Under the pieces are notes generated by a model. That model had not been told where the DNA came from, ran no database searches, and saw nothing but the letters and a program-made list of their open reading frames with translations. This document shows, one piece after another, positions 17,648 through 26,930 of a stretch of DNA of 64,000 nucleotides. The translations under genes and the position numbers were made by a program. This stretch comes from Sulfuracidifex tepidarius. Lineage in GTDB: Archaea > Thermoproteota > Thermoprotei_A > Sulfolobales > Sulfolobaceae. The stretch covers positions 758,875 to 822,874 of the forward strand of contig NZ_AP018929.1 in NCBI RefSeq assembly GCF_008326425.1, in the 5' to 3' direction. Each line of letters starts with the position of its first letter. Position 1 is the stretch's first letter.

Positions 17648-17709
17648 GTTTGTATAATAGCTTGTAAAATACTTAAAAATTTCTGTCCATAGTATACTCC
17701 TAGATAACA
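17648..17709. promoter_or_regulatory. Divergent promoter between arnA-like and arnB-like genes
   Basis: Only 62 bp separate the two starts. A nearly symmetric AT block around 17669-17681 (ACTTAAAAATTT) reads as a TATA-like element on both strands, about 30 nt from each start codon. A single region may thus serve both genes and keep FHA and VWA partners balanced. Leaderless transcription is inferred from spacing. Confidence 0.55.
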
Positions 17710-18789
17710 ATGGTAGTTTCTGTTAAGCTAACCCAGTCATACTCGATAGCTTACACCAATAAGCCGACCGAGTCAGGAGTTGTAATTTATATAATACCCG
17801 AATCAGTGACGACTTTGACCAATACCCACTTTGTGATAGCTATCGACAACAGCCCCTCGATGAAGGAGGACAACAAGCTAGACATCTCTATGCAGGCTGC
17901 ACAGAACCTCTTGGCTAGTCTACCGCCTGGAAACCTGGTTACCATAATTTACTTTGCCAACCATCCCCACGTAGTTTACCAAGGGCCTACAGGCCAGCCT
18001 GTTACAATCGAGAGAAAATTTGAGGGTACAACCAGGCTTCATGAAGCACTCAGAGAAATAATCAAGATAACCTCGCAGAACAACACCGCAACTAAGGTAA
18101 TTTTGCTGACAGATGGACAGCCGGTAGACAAGACAAATGTAAAGGATTATCAAGCTCTTCAGTTCCCCCCTTATGTTCAGTTCATATGCCTCGGTGTAGG
18201 TAGGGACTACAACGAAGTTATCCTTAAGACGATAGCGGACAAAACTGGAGGTCTTTTCTTCCACGTGGAGGATCCGAACTCTCTACCAGTTCTCTTTGAA
18301 AGCCAGAGAACTACGAACACAGCTGCATATAATGTGGAAGTGGAGACACCAAGGGACTTCACCCCGTTAAATTACAATTCACCTATAAGGCTCCCGGTGG
18401 TGGAAAACATGGTAGCTATTTACGGTACTTTACTTGTGCCTCCAGGGGATACTCCGTATACGGCAAAGTTCGTGGTAAGGTATGTAGAGCCTGCTGACGG
18501 ACAGCAGAAGGAAATCACAAAGTTCTTAACTTTCAATAGAGGAAACGCTGAACAAGTCATGGGATCAGTAAATGGAAGGGTTCAAGCTGAGATAAGGTAC
18601 TATAGGCTCCTCAGGGAATACGAACAGTCCCTAATGACAGGGAAGGCTGAGAGCACCCGTATAATTCAATCGTTACAGGAAGCCGCGGAGCAGACCAGGA
18701 GAGAGGACTTGATAGAATCTACTAGAAAGTTGAGTGGAGATTCCAAGGTAGACTTATCCGAGGTAACTAGGAAAATGAGGTCTCAGTGA
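17710..18789 (+). CDS. arnB: VWA-domain protein (ArnB-like)
   Basis: The 359-residue protein has a VWA domain with MIDAS motif DNSPSMK near residue 45 and TDGQPVDKTN further on. A beta-rich middle domain and a C-terminal helical tail follow, with Thr-Arg motifs STRII, QTRRED, STRKL and VTRKM. Domain order and divergent pairing with the FHA protein match ArnB, which binds phospho-dependent ArnA and down-regulates archaellum genes. It is a paralog of the protein at 14857-16002, from which it may be distinguished by its shorter tail. Confidence 0.8.
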   Translation: MVVSVKLTQSYSIAYTNKPTESGVVIYIIPESVTTLTNTHFVIAIDNSPSMKEDNKLDISMQAAQNLLASLPPGNLVTIIYFANHPHVVYQGPTGQPVTIERKFEGTTRLHEALREIIKITSQNNTATKVILLTDGQPVDKTNVKDYQALQFPPYVQFICLGVGRDYNEVILKTIADKTGGLFFHVEDPNSLPVLFESQRTTNTAAYNVEVETPRDFTPLNYNSPIRLPVVENMVAIYGTLLVPPGDTPYTAKFVVRYVEPADGQQKEITKFLTFNRGNAEQVMGSVNGRVQAEIRYYRLLREYEQSLMTGKAESTRIIQSLQEAAEQTRREDLIESTRKLSGDSKVDLSEVTRKMRSQ

Positions 18790-18993
18790 AGTGGATCATC
18801 TTACTCCCTTTTTCTTATAAAATGAAAAAGGAGAAAGGATTAATTCATGTTTTTATAATCTTTTTTTGCAAAAAACTCTTTTCCTTATTTTTACCCTTCT
18901 CTGCTGTATGATTTACCCAACACCCGATCATCAGAGCTCACACAGGACTGTCTTTATTAAGTAAGCGTTTAATTTAGGATTAAAAGCAGATCA

Positions 18994-19992
18994 GTGAGCT
19001 TAAGATCTGAAGATCGAAGTGTCCTAAACGCCTCTGTCGTCTTATGCTTTTATTACCTGCTACGATCATCCAATCCTGACTTGAGCTTAGCCGAATACAT
19101 GGCGGATTACTTGAAATCTGAGGGAATAGACTCCCTAGGGATTAAGGGTATCAAGAGATACAGTAAATCATTGCTTCACGACATCCTAGTTCACTGTTTA
19201 GTAAACGGATTTTCCATTAAGAGGGGAGAGTTCGTCGGCTCTCACCCTGTCCAAGAAATGGGGATAAGCCTTTATTATCTTTCCTCTTCAGGTGAACCTT
19301 TGCATTACGCCTTAGAGAAGGATAGTACGTGTAGCATTGATATCAAGCTACCCGAGTTCCCTAAGTTTTTAATTGACATGAACTTGTGGGGCTACTTGAC
19401 TGAAGAGGAGAGGACAGACCTTGTTAGACAATTAGGTCTATCGATCTCCGTCATCAGGAGATACTACTGGGACGGAAACCTGAGGGTAGTCAATCCCCCT
19501 CAAGAATTGTTTCAATTATTGAGTCACATGTTCAAGGGATTCTCGTTCGTACTTGAAACCGAGGAGGGAATCCACGAAGGGATAGTCCTTGACCCTTATG
19601 GTGAATATGAGATTGATGAGACAACTATAAGGGAAGCTCAGACTTTCATCATAGGGGGAATAGTAGATAAAGGGAAGAGGTTTGACCGGGCTACGGAATT
19701 CCTCACAAGGGTCTCTGGATACTCTCACCTCAAGAGGTACAAGATAGCCCTCAGATCCTCCGTTATAGGCGTACCAGATAGGATAAACAAGATTCTCGAG
19801 ATCCTACTCTTAGTGCGTTCTAGTTACTCTCTAGAGAAAGCTATCCTTGAAACGCAGAACAACTCTGATAAGATATCCAGAGCTAGGTTCGAGATCAATA
19901 AGGGAAGGGACATAGGCTGGCTAGGAATAAATCAGAAAATGCTTGAAAAATTGAGCAACAGTGACAAGAAATCCAATAAAAAGGAAGGTTAA
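18994..19992 (+). CDS. trm10: tRNA m1G9/m1A9 methyltransferase, Trm10 family
   Basis: The SPOUT-fold Trm10 core is recognisable from VLDPYGEYEI, the hallmark FIIGGIVDKG and IGVPDRINKILEILLLV. Trm10 methylates N1 of purine 9 in tRNA; the Sulfolobus enzyme makes m1A9. The N-terminal 100 residues are a variable RNA-binding part. The start is GTG, after a spacer of 200 bp with T-rich runs that may end arnB transcription. A standalone gene. Confidence 0.8.
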   Translation: MSLRSEDRSVLNASVVLCFYYLLRSSNPDLSLAEYMADYLKSEGIDSLGIKGIKRYSKSLLHDILVHCLVNGFSIKRGEFVGSHPVQEMGISLYYLSSSGEPLHYALEKDSTCSIDIKLPEFPKFLIDMNLWGYLTEEERTDLVRQLGLSISVIRRYYWDGNLRVVNPPQELFQLLSHMFKGFSFVLETEEGIHEGIVLDPYGEYEIDETTIREAQTFIIGGIVDKGKRFDRATEFLTRVSGYSHLKRYKIALRSSVIGVPDRINKILEILLLVRSSYSLEKAILETQNNSDKISRARFEINKGRDIGWLGINQKMLEKLSNSDKKSNKKEG

Positions 19993-20215
19993 TTTTCTTA
20001 TCTTATCGTCTCTAGAATTTTTAGTTCTTTTCTTACGCTACTAATCTCCTTACGCTAAGAGTTCCTACACTGAACCTCGTTCAACTTTTGTAACGAAGCA
20101 GGTCTAGGATAAGCAAGACCTAACACAGCAAGTTCATGGCTGTTCTATTCTTGGCGTTTCTCTTTTCTCAGTTCAAATAAGCAAATTTTATTTTAGGTCA
20201 AATCAATAGTCGTTC

Positions 20216-20572
20216 ATGACTAAAGTAGCTCTACCTGTGACCGGAGACGAGGTTACCGGACCAGGAGAAGGAGAGAAGGTGAAGATTTTTGACGTTGAAA
20301 ACGACCTTATCAAGTTAGTAGAGGAGTATCCTAATCCTGCCCTTCATGCAGTAGCAGCTAGGGGAGCTCACATGTTGAAGTCGGCCTTAGACAAGGGAGC
20401 TCAGGTCTTCTTGGTCACTGAAATGGGGCCCCCAGGAGTCAGGTTACTCCAGGGAAAGGCCAAGGCTTTCCTAGTCGAAGAAGGTACTAAAGTAGACGAC
20501 GCAATTAGGCTCTTTAAGGAAGGAAAATTACAGGAGATAGTTGAGCCCACTCATACCGAAAGACACGGTTAA
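20216..20572 (+). CDS. Dinitrogenase iron-molybdenum cofactor (NifX/NafY) family protein
   Basis: A single small alpha/beta domain of 118 residues: VALPVTGDEVTGPGEGEKV opens the fold and LDKGAQVFLVTEMGPPGV carries the conserved glycine loop of the NifX/NafY/DUF family. Archaeal members outside nitrogen fixers have unknown roles, perhaps binding metal clusters. No nif genes are nearby. The HerA-like ATPase starts 48 bp downstream on the same strand. Confidence 0.7.
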   Translation: MTKVALPVTGDEVTGPGEGEKVKIFDVENDLIKLVEEYPNPALHAVAARGAHMLKSALDKGAQVFLVTEMGPPGVRLLQGKAKAFLVEEGTKVDDAIRLFKEGKLQEIVEPTHTERHG

Positions 20573-20620
20573 AATATCAAGGCAACTCCCTTTTAACTCA
20601 AACCTTTCAAACTTACACCC

Positions 20621-21370
20621 ATGAACATGGGGACATTCTCGCTGAGTAAGGCTGACGTAGCCAGGAAGTGTGTAGCGATCCTTGGAATAAGAGGGTCTGG
20701 AAAGTCCAACACTTCGAAGGTAATGATAGAGGAAGCGATAAAGGAAGGTTTACCGGTCACCGTGATTGACCCTGACGCTGAATACGTGGATTTGGTCAAT
20801 TCCATGGGCGGAGATATTGTAACAGGGAGTGACGATGCATCGCTTAGATCGGAAGTTCATCACAGGAAAGCTATCAGCTCTGTGATAGACATGAGCGAGT
20901 GGAACCAAGAGTCCTTCTCTTTCCTTTACAAGTACTTAACAAACATATGGGAAATGTCTAAGGATCGCAGGACGGATAGAATGATCGTTGTAGAGGAAGC
21001 CCATGAGTTCATACCCCAAGGGAAAGTATCAGGGATATCTGAAATTATAACTAGGCTAGCCCTCAGAGGAAGGAAAAGAGGCATAGGCATAATCCTCATA
21101 AGCCAGAGGTCTGCAAAGGTAAACAAGGACGTTCTGACTCAGAGCGAGATATATATGCTCCACAAAGTAGTACACCCAGCAGACTTGAAGGTCTATAAGG
21201 AAATCCTCCCTTGGAAACCAAAGGAAGTAGATTCAGTAGTCCCCTCGCTGGAAGTAGGTGAGGCTTTGTTCTACAAGGAAGGAAAGACGGAGAAGGTCAA
21301 AATTAGGCAAAGCACATATAACACGCTTCAGTTCAGCCAGTTCAGAGAAGACGCTACAAACATGATCTGA
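20621..21370 (+). CDS. HerA/DUF87-type ATPase (short)
   Basis: Walker A ILGIRGSGKSN near residue 25 and Walker B RMIVVEEAHEF near residue 124 are followed by LALRGRKRGIGIILISQRS, the sensor and arginine-rich region of HerA/TraG-like ATPases. At 249 aa it lacks the N-terminal HAS-barrel of the DNA-repair HerA (about 500 aa) and no NurA is adjacent, so it is a stand-alone helicase/translocase-like ATPase of unknown role. Two close ATGs (20621 and 20627) are possible starts. Confidence 0.8.
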   Translation: MNMGTFSLSKADVARKCVAILGIRGSGKSNTSKVMIEEAIKEGLPVTVIDPDAEYVDLVNSMGGDIVTGSDDASLRSEVHHRKAISSVIDMSEWNQESFSFLYKYLTNIWEMSKDRRTDRMIVVEEAHEFIPQGKVSGISEIITRLALRGRKRGIGIILISQRSAKVNKDVLTQSEIYMLHKVVHPADLKVYKEILPWKPKEVDSVVPSLEVGEALFYKEGKTEKVKIRQSTYNTLQFSQFREDATNMI

Positions 21371-21509
21371 TCACTGAAATTATTGTTGTGTCGTCCTTCC
21401 TTTCCTGAAGGCTGGACTGAGACAAATTTCAAACTTCTCTCTTTAAACTTTAGATTGTGTATATAGACTATTTAGAGAATGTTTATAAACATGGATACTT
21501 AAACTATGT

Positions 21510-22235
21510 TTGATGTTGAAGGCAGTCTTCGTAGACCTTGGAGAAACCTTGGTTGGCTTCAGACCGAGAACTTACGAAATCGTTGCTTCCGTGCTGAAAG
21601 ATTACGGCTATAACATAAGCCCAGTGAAAGTTTATAGGGCTATGATGAGGAGCATGGGAAAGTTCAACTATCCTGACAATGAAGGTAGTAATCCCTTTGA
21701 TTTGAGTGATTTCTCTTACGAGCTTGGAATAGTATCTAGAGAGGTAATCAAGGAGATAAGCGAGAAAGCCAAGTACGGCGACAGCCATTTCCTTTATGAC
21801 GACGCTATCCCTTTCCTGGAGGGAGTTAAGTCCCTCGGTCTCAAGACGATCCTCGTATCGAACGCCACACCGAGAGCCAGAACTATAGTGATGGAATACG
21901 GATTGGACAGATACCTCGACTACATGATATTCTCATGTGACGTCGGACTCATAAAGCCGAACCCAAGGATATTTTCTCTAGCTATACAAAAGGGAGGTTT
22001 CCCCTCAGTCCACATTGGAGATATCTACGAAATGGACGTTTTAGGAGCTAGGAGGGCTTTCGTAAAGCCCATCCTGCTTGACAGGTTTGGACTTTACGCA
22101 GAGTTGAAAGAAAGTAAGGTGAGTAACCTCACGGAGGCTCTGAGGGAAATAGAGAGGGAGAATTCGGACTTGGACAAGGCGATACCTACTACTACAACAG
22201 CAAGGACTACTTCCCTTCAAAATACCAACACTTGA
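21510..22235 (+). CDS. HAD-superfamily hydrolase
   Basis: Class I HAD with cap: motif I FVDLGETLVGF (the second Asp of DxD reads as G-E, so DLGET), motif II LVSNAT, motif III lysine in GLIKPNPRIF and motif IV HIGDIYEMDVLGA. It is probably a phosphatase or dehalogenase-like enzyme of unknown substrate (241 aa). Its last 29 bases overlap the end of the convergent ABC ATPase-like gene. The final 15 residues are Thr-rich. Confidence 0.8.
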   Translation: MMLKAVFVDLGETLVGFRPRTYEIVASVLKDYGYNISPVKVYRAMMRSMGKFNYPDNEGSNPFDLSDFSYELGIVSREVIKEISEKAKYGDSHFLYDDAIPFLEGVKSLGLKTILVSNATPRARTIVMEYGLDRYLDYMIFSCDVGLIKPNPRIFSLAIQKGGFPSVHIGDIYEMDVLGARRAFVKPILLDRFGLYAELKESKVSNLTEALREIERENSDLDKAIPTTTTARTTSLQNTNT

Positions 22236-23010
22236 CCCTATTCTCACCTACTCTGAACGTCTTGGGCTTCTCGAGGATGCATTTCCTCCTTAACTTTCTA
22301 TCGGTTTTTGAAAGCTCACAAGAGTCATGAAATGCACAACCGACTTCGGAGAAAACGACTGGACACCTAACTCGGGCTCTTTCCCCTCTTCTTCCTGTAT
22401 CCATTACAGAGTCCATTAGAACCTTGCTGTAAGGGTGATAAAACTCCTTATTTCCATCGCTTTCCTCCATTACTTCGCCATTAGCTCCAACGAACACCTT
22501 GTCGCAGAACCCCACGTATTTGAAGGAAGACATGAAAACCAGTGAATCCCTTCCTATCTTCCTCAGGATTTTATGTATCTGCTTCATTACGAAGATCTTG
22601 AGCGGATCGTCTACCTTTGATAAAAGGTCTCCCACAATGGCTAGCTTCACGTCTCCCAGGAAGAGTGTCGAGACATACACTATTGCTAATTCAGACGTTT
22701 CAATTTCGGTGAGCTTTCTCGACGGATCCACTCCAGATATCAGGATTGACTTATTAACTTGATCTGAGGTCCCGCCGACTCTCGTAGCTATCCTCTTGAG
22801 GAACTCCTCTACTGTAGTAGGGGGCCTCTCTCTGGTATTTGATGGTATGTACCTTATTGTAGCTCTAGGGATCTCATTTCCGTACTGATCTGTGACCTTG
22901 ACTTCAGATTGGACTATTCTCTCGTTTCCCTCTCCAAAGAAACAAGAGATACCGTCTAACTTGAGTTGACCGTAGTAGATCATGTGTCTCACCAAGGGTA
23001 GAGGTGACAT
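22207..23010 (-). CDS. Degenerate oligopeptide-type ABC ATPase (OppF-like)
   Basis: The order of blocks and the C-terminal cysteine cluster (CAFHDSC...C...C) match OppD/OppF ATPases, which end in a similar cysteine motif. The catalytic motifs are lost: the P-loop position reads FFGEGNERIVQ without GK[S/T], the signature LSGGQ reads LTEIE, and the Walker B Glu is absent (LAIVGDLLSK). ATP hydrolysis is unlikely. It overlaps the next ATPase-like gene (22989) and is last in a four-gene transporter operon. Confidence 0.7.
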   Translation of the reverse strand: MSPLPLVRHMIYYGQLKLDGISCFFGEGNERIVQSEVKVTDQYGNEIPRATIRYIPSNTRERPPTTVEEFLKRIATRVGGTSDQVNKSILISGVDPSRKLTEIETSELAIVYVSTLFLGDVKLAIVGDLLSKVDDPLKIFVMKQIHKILRKIGRDSLVFMSSFKYVGFCDKVFVGANGEVMEESDGNKEFYHPYSKVLMDSVMDTGRRGERARVRCPVVFSEVGCAFHDSCELSKTDRKLRRKCILEKPKTFRVGENRVKCWYFEGK

Positions 23011-23852
23011 CTGACGAAGGAGCGACCTACATTGGCTCCTTTAGGTATCTCCTCCTTACATCTGAAGGACGAGAAAGGGCAGGATGAACTGAACTTACAT
23101 CCCCTCCCCGGTAAAGAAGGTCTCAAGTAACCTCCTAAGTAGGCTTGAGTGTAAGGATGTAGAGGAAAGGACAGGACTTCCTCTCCCTCTTCGATTATTT
23201 CTCCCTTGTAAAGTACGACTGTGTAGTCCGCTAGTCTGGAGATCACAGCCGGGTCGTTGTCTAACACGACGAAGGAGGAATCTGTCACGGACTCCATGTC
23301 CAGAAGGGAATTCAGGATAACATTCACTTGCACATCGTTCAGTCCACATCCAATGTCCTCTACGAATATAACCTCAGGGTTCAGGAAGCTCGCTAGGGCT
23401 ATCTCTACCTTCTTAGCTTCCATAGGGTTAAGCTGAAAAGTGTATTTGTCTAAGACTGATGTCTCTAAACCCAGCAACTTAACGTACTCCAAGGCTAGTT
23501 CCTCAGCGTAGTGCTCGTCCCCTAGACCATGAGACATAACTATCTCCACAAAGTGTGATTTTATATCATATAATTCACTGAAGAGCGTGTATGGATCTGA
23601 TGGGATTTCGCTCAACTTTATCCACAAGTAATCCTTGAACTCCTCAGAGGTAACCGACAGCACATCTTCACCGTTAATGTAGAAATGTCCTGTAGAGTTG
23701 ACCAGCCTCATGGAAGCCTTAACCAAGTACTCCTTGTTGCTGTTTCCTTCTCCCAGAATCCCAACGTTACCGTCTATCTGCCTCAGGGAGAAGCACTCCA
23801 ACTTATCCTTCACAGTTAAACAGTCGTATTCAATCATTTCTCTGAGCACCAC
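22989..23852 (-). CDS. Degenerate oligopeptide-type ABC ATPase (OppD-like)
   Basis: OppD-like layout with the C-terminal CKFSSSCPF...C...C motif and HPYTQAYLGG, which is typical of peptide-transporter ATPases. The P-loop reads GILGEGNSNKEY, lacking the invariant GK[S/T]; the signature reads QLNPMEAK; Walker B keeps VIFVEDIG. A partner in the same operon is also degenerate, so neither site looks competent. The pair may be structural or regulatory, or may be energised by another ATPase. Overlap with its neighbours on both sides supports co-translation. Confidence 0.7.
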   Translation of the reverse strand: MVLREMIEYDCLTVKDKLECFSLRQIDGNVGILGEGNSNKEYLVKASMRLVNSTGHFYINGEDVLSVTSEEFKDYLWIKLSEIPSDPYTLFSELYDIKSHFVEIVMSHGLGDEHYAEELALEYVKLLGLETSVLDKYTFQLNPMEAKKVEIALASFLNPEVIFVEDIGCGLNDVQVNVILNSLLDMESVTDSSFVVLDNDPAVISRLADYTVVLYKGEIIEEGEEVLSFPLHPYTQAYLGGYLRPSLPGRGCKFSSSCPFSSFRCKEEIPKGANVGRSFVRCHLYPW

Positions 23853-24603
23853 TAACCATCAAGTAGAGTCCTATAAGGAATATAGCCCTGAAAATAGAAG
23901 GTATAAGGAATATCCACCAAGCATAAAGTATACCGTTCAACCTGCCCGTCACCAGTATCGTGGTAAGGGTAGGGAAGTTTGGATCTCCGACCCCTAGGAC
24001 TCCCATCAAAGTGTAAACGCTTGCCCCGTCAACCATTCCGTTCAAGAAGCTGATCAAAGTAGTCTTCCTTATTTTCGTCAGGGATAGCTTGAACTTTTCC
24101 ATGAACGTTTCATAGAATTGAGGAAATGAGTACGTCGAAGGAGTGACCAACTCTCCTATTTGTCTCGCCAAGTTCCCCCAGCCTGTAAAAGAAATTATTA
24201 AAATGGAAAATATTATCGGTGTAGCTAGCACGTAACCGCGAGGATGGCCGAAGAAGAGGGCTAAGGAAAGTACAAGCGGACCGCGAGGGATTATAGTTAT
24301 TGCGTCTGGTATCCTAGCTAACATATGCCTCATCTTACCCTTCATGAGACCTACTAACATTCCGTAAGGCAAACCAACAACTATCTCAATGAAACCTACC
24401 GCTATAGCAACTATCAGGGTGTTCAGGAGGGCTAAAGCGTTCTCGTTTATCATGTTGTCCCCGTTTATGTAAGTACCTAAAGGGTAGCTTAATGAAGGGG
24501 ATGAGAGCGGAGATCCAGAGGGTAAGCTCACCACTGAGAAAAAGAAGGACAACACAAGCGAGACCGAAGTAATGATTGCACCCGCCTTGAATGTCAAGTT
24601 CAT
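23830..24603 (-). CDS. Peptide-type ABC transporter permease (DppC-like)
   Basis: About six hydrophobic segments with the conserved cytoplasmic loop of binding-protein-dependent permeases (segment following GNLARQIGEL). It is a plasma-membrane transporter subunit of 257 aa, the DppC position in gene order. Its 5' end overlaps the DppB-like gene by ATGA and its 3' end overlaps the first ATPase-like gene. No substrate-binding protein gene is adjacent. Confidence 0.75.
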   Translation of the reverse strand: MNLTFKAGAIITSVSLVLSFFFSVVSLPSGSPLSSPSLSYPLGTYINGDNMINENALALLNTLIVAIAVGFIEIVVGLPYGMLVGLMKGKMRHMLARIPDAITIIPRGPLVLSLALFFGHPRGYVLATPIIFSILIISFTGWGNLARQIGELVTPSTYSFPQFYETFMEKFKLSLTKIRKTTLISFLNGMVDGASVYTLMGVLGVGDPNFPTLTTILVTGRLNGILYAWWIFLIPSIFRAIFLIGLYLMVSGAQRND

Positions 24604-25844
24604 CTTCTCACCCTCACCCTAGGGTCAAACAAACCGTAAACCAGATCAGAGATCAGGTTAGATACTGCTATTATTACAGTATAGAGTAGAAAAATACCCT
24701 CCAAGACAAGGTAGTCCCCGTGAACTACTGCTTCCCAGCTCAGGAACCCTATTCCGGGTACTGCGAAGGTCACTTCGGTGAAGAAGTCTGAGAGAAGGAA
24801 CTCTGAGAAGATAGATGAAATGGAGTTGAGGAGGACGACCCCTATCCTCCCGAAAACGTGACGGTAAAGCAAGACCTCAGATGAGAGCCCCTTTATTTCG
24901 TATTTGACGTTCTCGGTAGACCTGAACTTTGAGACTACGTCATACATTCTGTTAGCAGTTATCCCTATGGTTGGGATAACTAGAGACGTTACCGGAAGCA
25001 CAAGATACATGAACAAGGGAGACCCTACACCTCCGCTGGGAAACAGAGGTATACCGTAGTGAAACGCGTATATCAATGATAACCCTATGACCCAGGAGGC
25101 CAAGGAGCTTCCCACGTATTTCCATTCCCTGAATAATGTGGACGGTGTAGATAAGTTCCTCATCGCTATTGCGCTACCAGCGAAAACAGAGAAAGGCATT
25201 GAAATTCCGAGCAAAAGGGAAGTATATCCTAAAGACGTTAAGAGGAGGGAATCGACGCTCACCAGATAGTGCGTGCTTATTCCCCCGTTGAATGTGAAGA
25301 TCCTGAAGAGCGAATGAAACACATTGTTCCCGTGCAGGACTTCTAAAATCAGTATGACAACCACTGTGATTGTTATCACGAGGACTAGGTTAGTCAACCT
25401 CTTCATCACGTAAACGCTCAATGAACCGCTGGGACTTCTGCTCTCAGCTAACTTCCCTATAGCCTTGTACTGAACTAAGTAGAGAAGAGTCTTCAGTCCC
25501 AAAAGGGTTCCGAAGAAGACTGCGAACATGGCGTAAACTGAAAGGTAAGCGTAAGGCTGAACGTACCCCTCAATAGAGTAAACATAGAAAGACGTCGAAT
25601 TCAGCTTTACCGGACCTATCTGAGAAACGTTCTCCTTTTCCCCGTTTACGAAAAGTACTGGATGTGGAAGACCATGTGTCAGTACAGACCAATATCTGTA
25701 CTGCCAATCTGAAGGGGGAAACGCACAGCTGCCGTATCCGTAGTTTACATCCTTATAAGGTTCGGAAATAATTGAAACATAGGAAAAAAGAATTCCAGAA
25801 AAGAGGAAGGCCAAGCTTATGGCCGCTAGAATGTAAGGGTTCAT
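24600..25844 (-). CDS. Peptide-type ABC transporter permease (DppB-like)
   Basis: The 414-residue protein has an N-terminal membrane segment, an extracytoplasmic domain of about 70 residues with a cysteine, and then a permease domain ending in the DppB-like [17 protein letters not shown] and the C-terminal DLVYGLFDPRVR. It is the first gene of the leftward operon. The long extracellular insert is unusual for DppB and may replace part of the missing substrate-binding protein, which is speculation. Confidence 0.75.
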   Translation of the reverse strand: MNPYILAAISLAFLFSGILFSYVSIISEPYKDVNYGYGSCAFPPSDWQYRYWSVLTHGLPHPVLFVNGEKENVSQIGPVKLNSTSFYVYSIEGYVQPYAYLSVYAMFAVFFGTLLGLKTLLYLVQYKAIGKLAESRSPSGSLSVYVMKRLTNLVLVITITVVVILILEVLHGNNVFHSLFRIFTFNGGISTHYLVSVDSLLLTSLGYTSLLLGISMPFSVFAGSAIAMRNLSTPSTLFREWKYVGSSLASWVIGLSLIYAFHYGIPLFPSGGVGSPLFMYLVLPVTSLVIPTIGITANRMYDVVSKFRSTENVKYEIKGLSSEVLLYRHVFGRIGVVLLNSISSIFSEFLLSDFFTEVTFAVPGIGFLSWEAVVHGDYLVLEGIFLLYTVIIAVSNLISDLVYGLFDPRVRVRR

Positions 25845-26186
25845 TTGCTTTGAGAGAAATTAAACGGGTAAAGTATAAGTTTATCCATGCATGAATCATC
25901 CTCTCTTTTAAAAAATAGAAATAAAAGCTCCTGAGATGGCGCCAACACAAGCTTTCTTTATCTCAACATGTTTTGAACCTGAAACGCGTCGAGAAGAAAC
26001 TCGTTGAACAGAGGCTTTGTTAACTACTCTAGTCCAGCCTAGGTTAGTAACTTGTTGAAGACCAGTACTCTATGGTTCAACTGGTTCCCCTAAACTGAAA
26101 TCGGGATAAAACTGGGAAAAACGGTTCCTAAAACTAGCCTTATTCTTCGTGACAAGAGATAAGAAAGAATATATCGAGAAGCATGG
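25845..26186. other. Non-coding interval of 342 bp
   Basis: It separates the transporter operon's start from the cyclo-ligase-like gene. The left part is AT-rich and should hold the operon promoter. From 25940 to 26140 the base composition is near average, but no frame, tRNA or C/D box pattern is convincing. Confidence 0.55.
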
Positions 26187-26930
26187 ATGATGCAAGCGGA
26201 AAAGGAGGAAAAGCAGAAAATAAGGGAAAGGATCTGGAGGATTTTGGAAGAGAACAAGTTAGCTTCGTTTCCCAGACCGGTCTACGGCAGGATACCAAAC
26301 TTTAAGGGGTCTTCTAAGGCTGCAGAGAGGCTCTCGTCACTGGACATCTTCAAGAAGTCTTCGCTAATCAAGGTGAATCCGGATTCCCCTCAAAGCAAAG
26401 TTAGAGAGTTAGTCCTTAGCGCTAAGAAGAAGCTCCTAGTTCCTACTCCGAGGCTTAAGGGCGAATTTTACCTTCTGGACGGAAAGGAAACCGATTCCAG
26501 GAACTTCACCATAAAGGCAATAGCTTCTCACGGCGAGAGAGTTAGGATAGAGAACATAGACAAAGTGGACTTGATAGTAGTGGGGTCAGTAGCTGTTACG
26601 CTAAACGGTGATAGAGTAGGAAAGGGCGAAGGATACAGCGAGCTGGAGTACGCTATCCTCAGGGAGCTCGAGAAGGTAAACGAGAGGACCCCTGTAGTGA
26701 CAACAGTTCATGAAGTCCAGATAGTTGACATGATACCCAGAGAGCCCTTCGATCTCGCTTTAGACGTTATAGTCACACCTGAGAGAACTATCACTGTCCC
26801 TAATGCCAGGAAGCCTGAAGGCCTGCTCCTGGATTACCTAGAAATGGAGAAAGTCGATGAGACCCCATTCCTTAAGGAATATTTAAAGCGTTACCATCCT
26901 AATTACTTCCATGGCAAGGTTTCAAGTTGA
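26187..26930 (+). CDS. 5-formyltetrahydrofolate cyclo-ligase (MTHFS) family protein
   Basis: The family fold is indicated by a basic N-terminal helix with [12 protein letters not shown], the [21 protein letters not shown] loop and the closing [16 protein letters not shown]. Family members bind folate-like substrates and ATP; the archaeal branch is often of unclear function. At 247 aa it is longer than bacterial MTHFS. The end overlaps the SRPBCC gene by 20 bp. Confidence 0.8.
   Translation: MMQAEKEEKQKIRERIWRILEENKLASFPRPVYGRIPNFKGSSKAAERLSSLDIFKKSSLIKVNPDSPQSKVRELVLSAKKKLLVPTPRLKGEFYLLDGKETDSRNFTIKAIASHGERVRIENIDKVDLIVVGSVAVTLNGDRVGKGEGYSELEYAILRELEKVNERTPVVTTVHEVQIVDMIPREPFDLALDVIVTPERTITVPNARKPEGLLLDYLEMEKVDETPFLKEYLKRYHPNYFHGKVSS

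Noticed and set aside
20216-20572. Nitrogen fixation role for the NifX-like protein
   Set aside because: No nif genes in the window; the family is widespread in non-fixing archaea.
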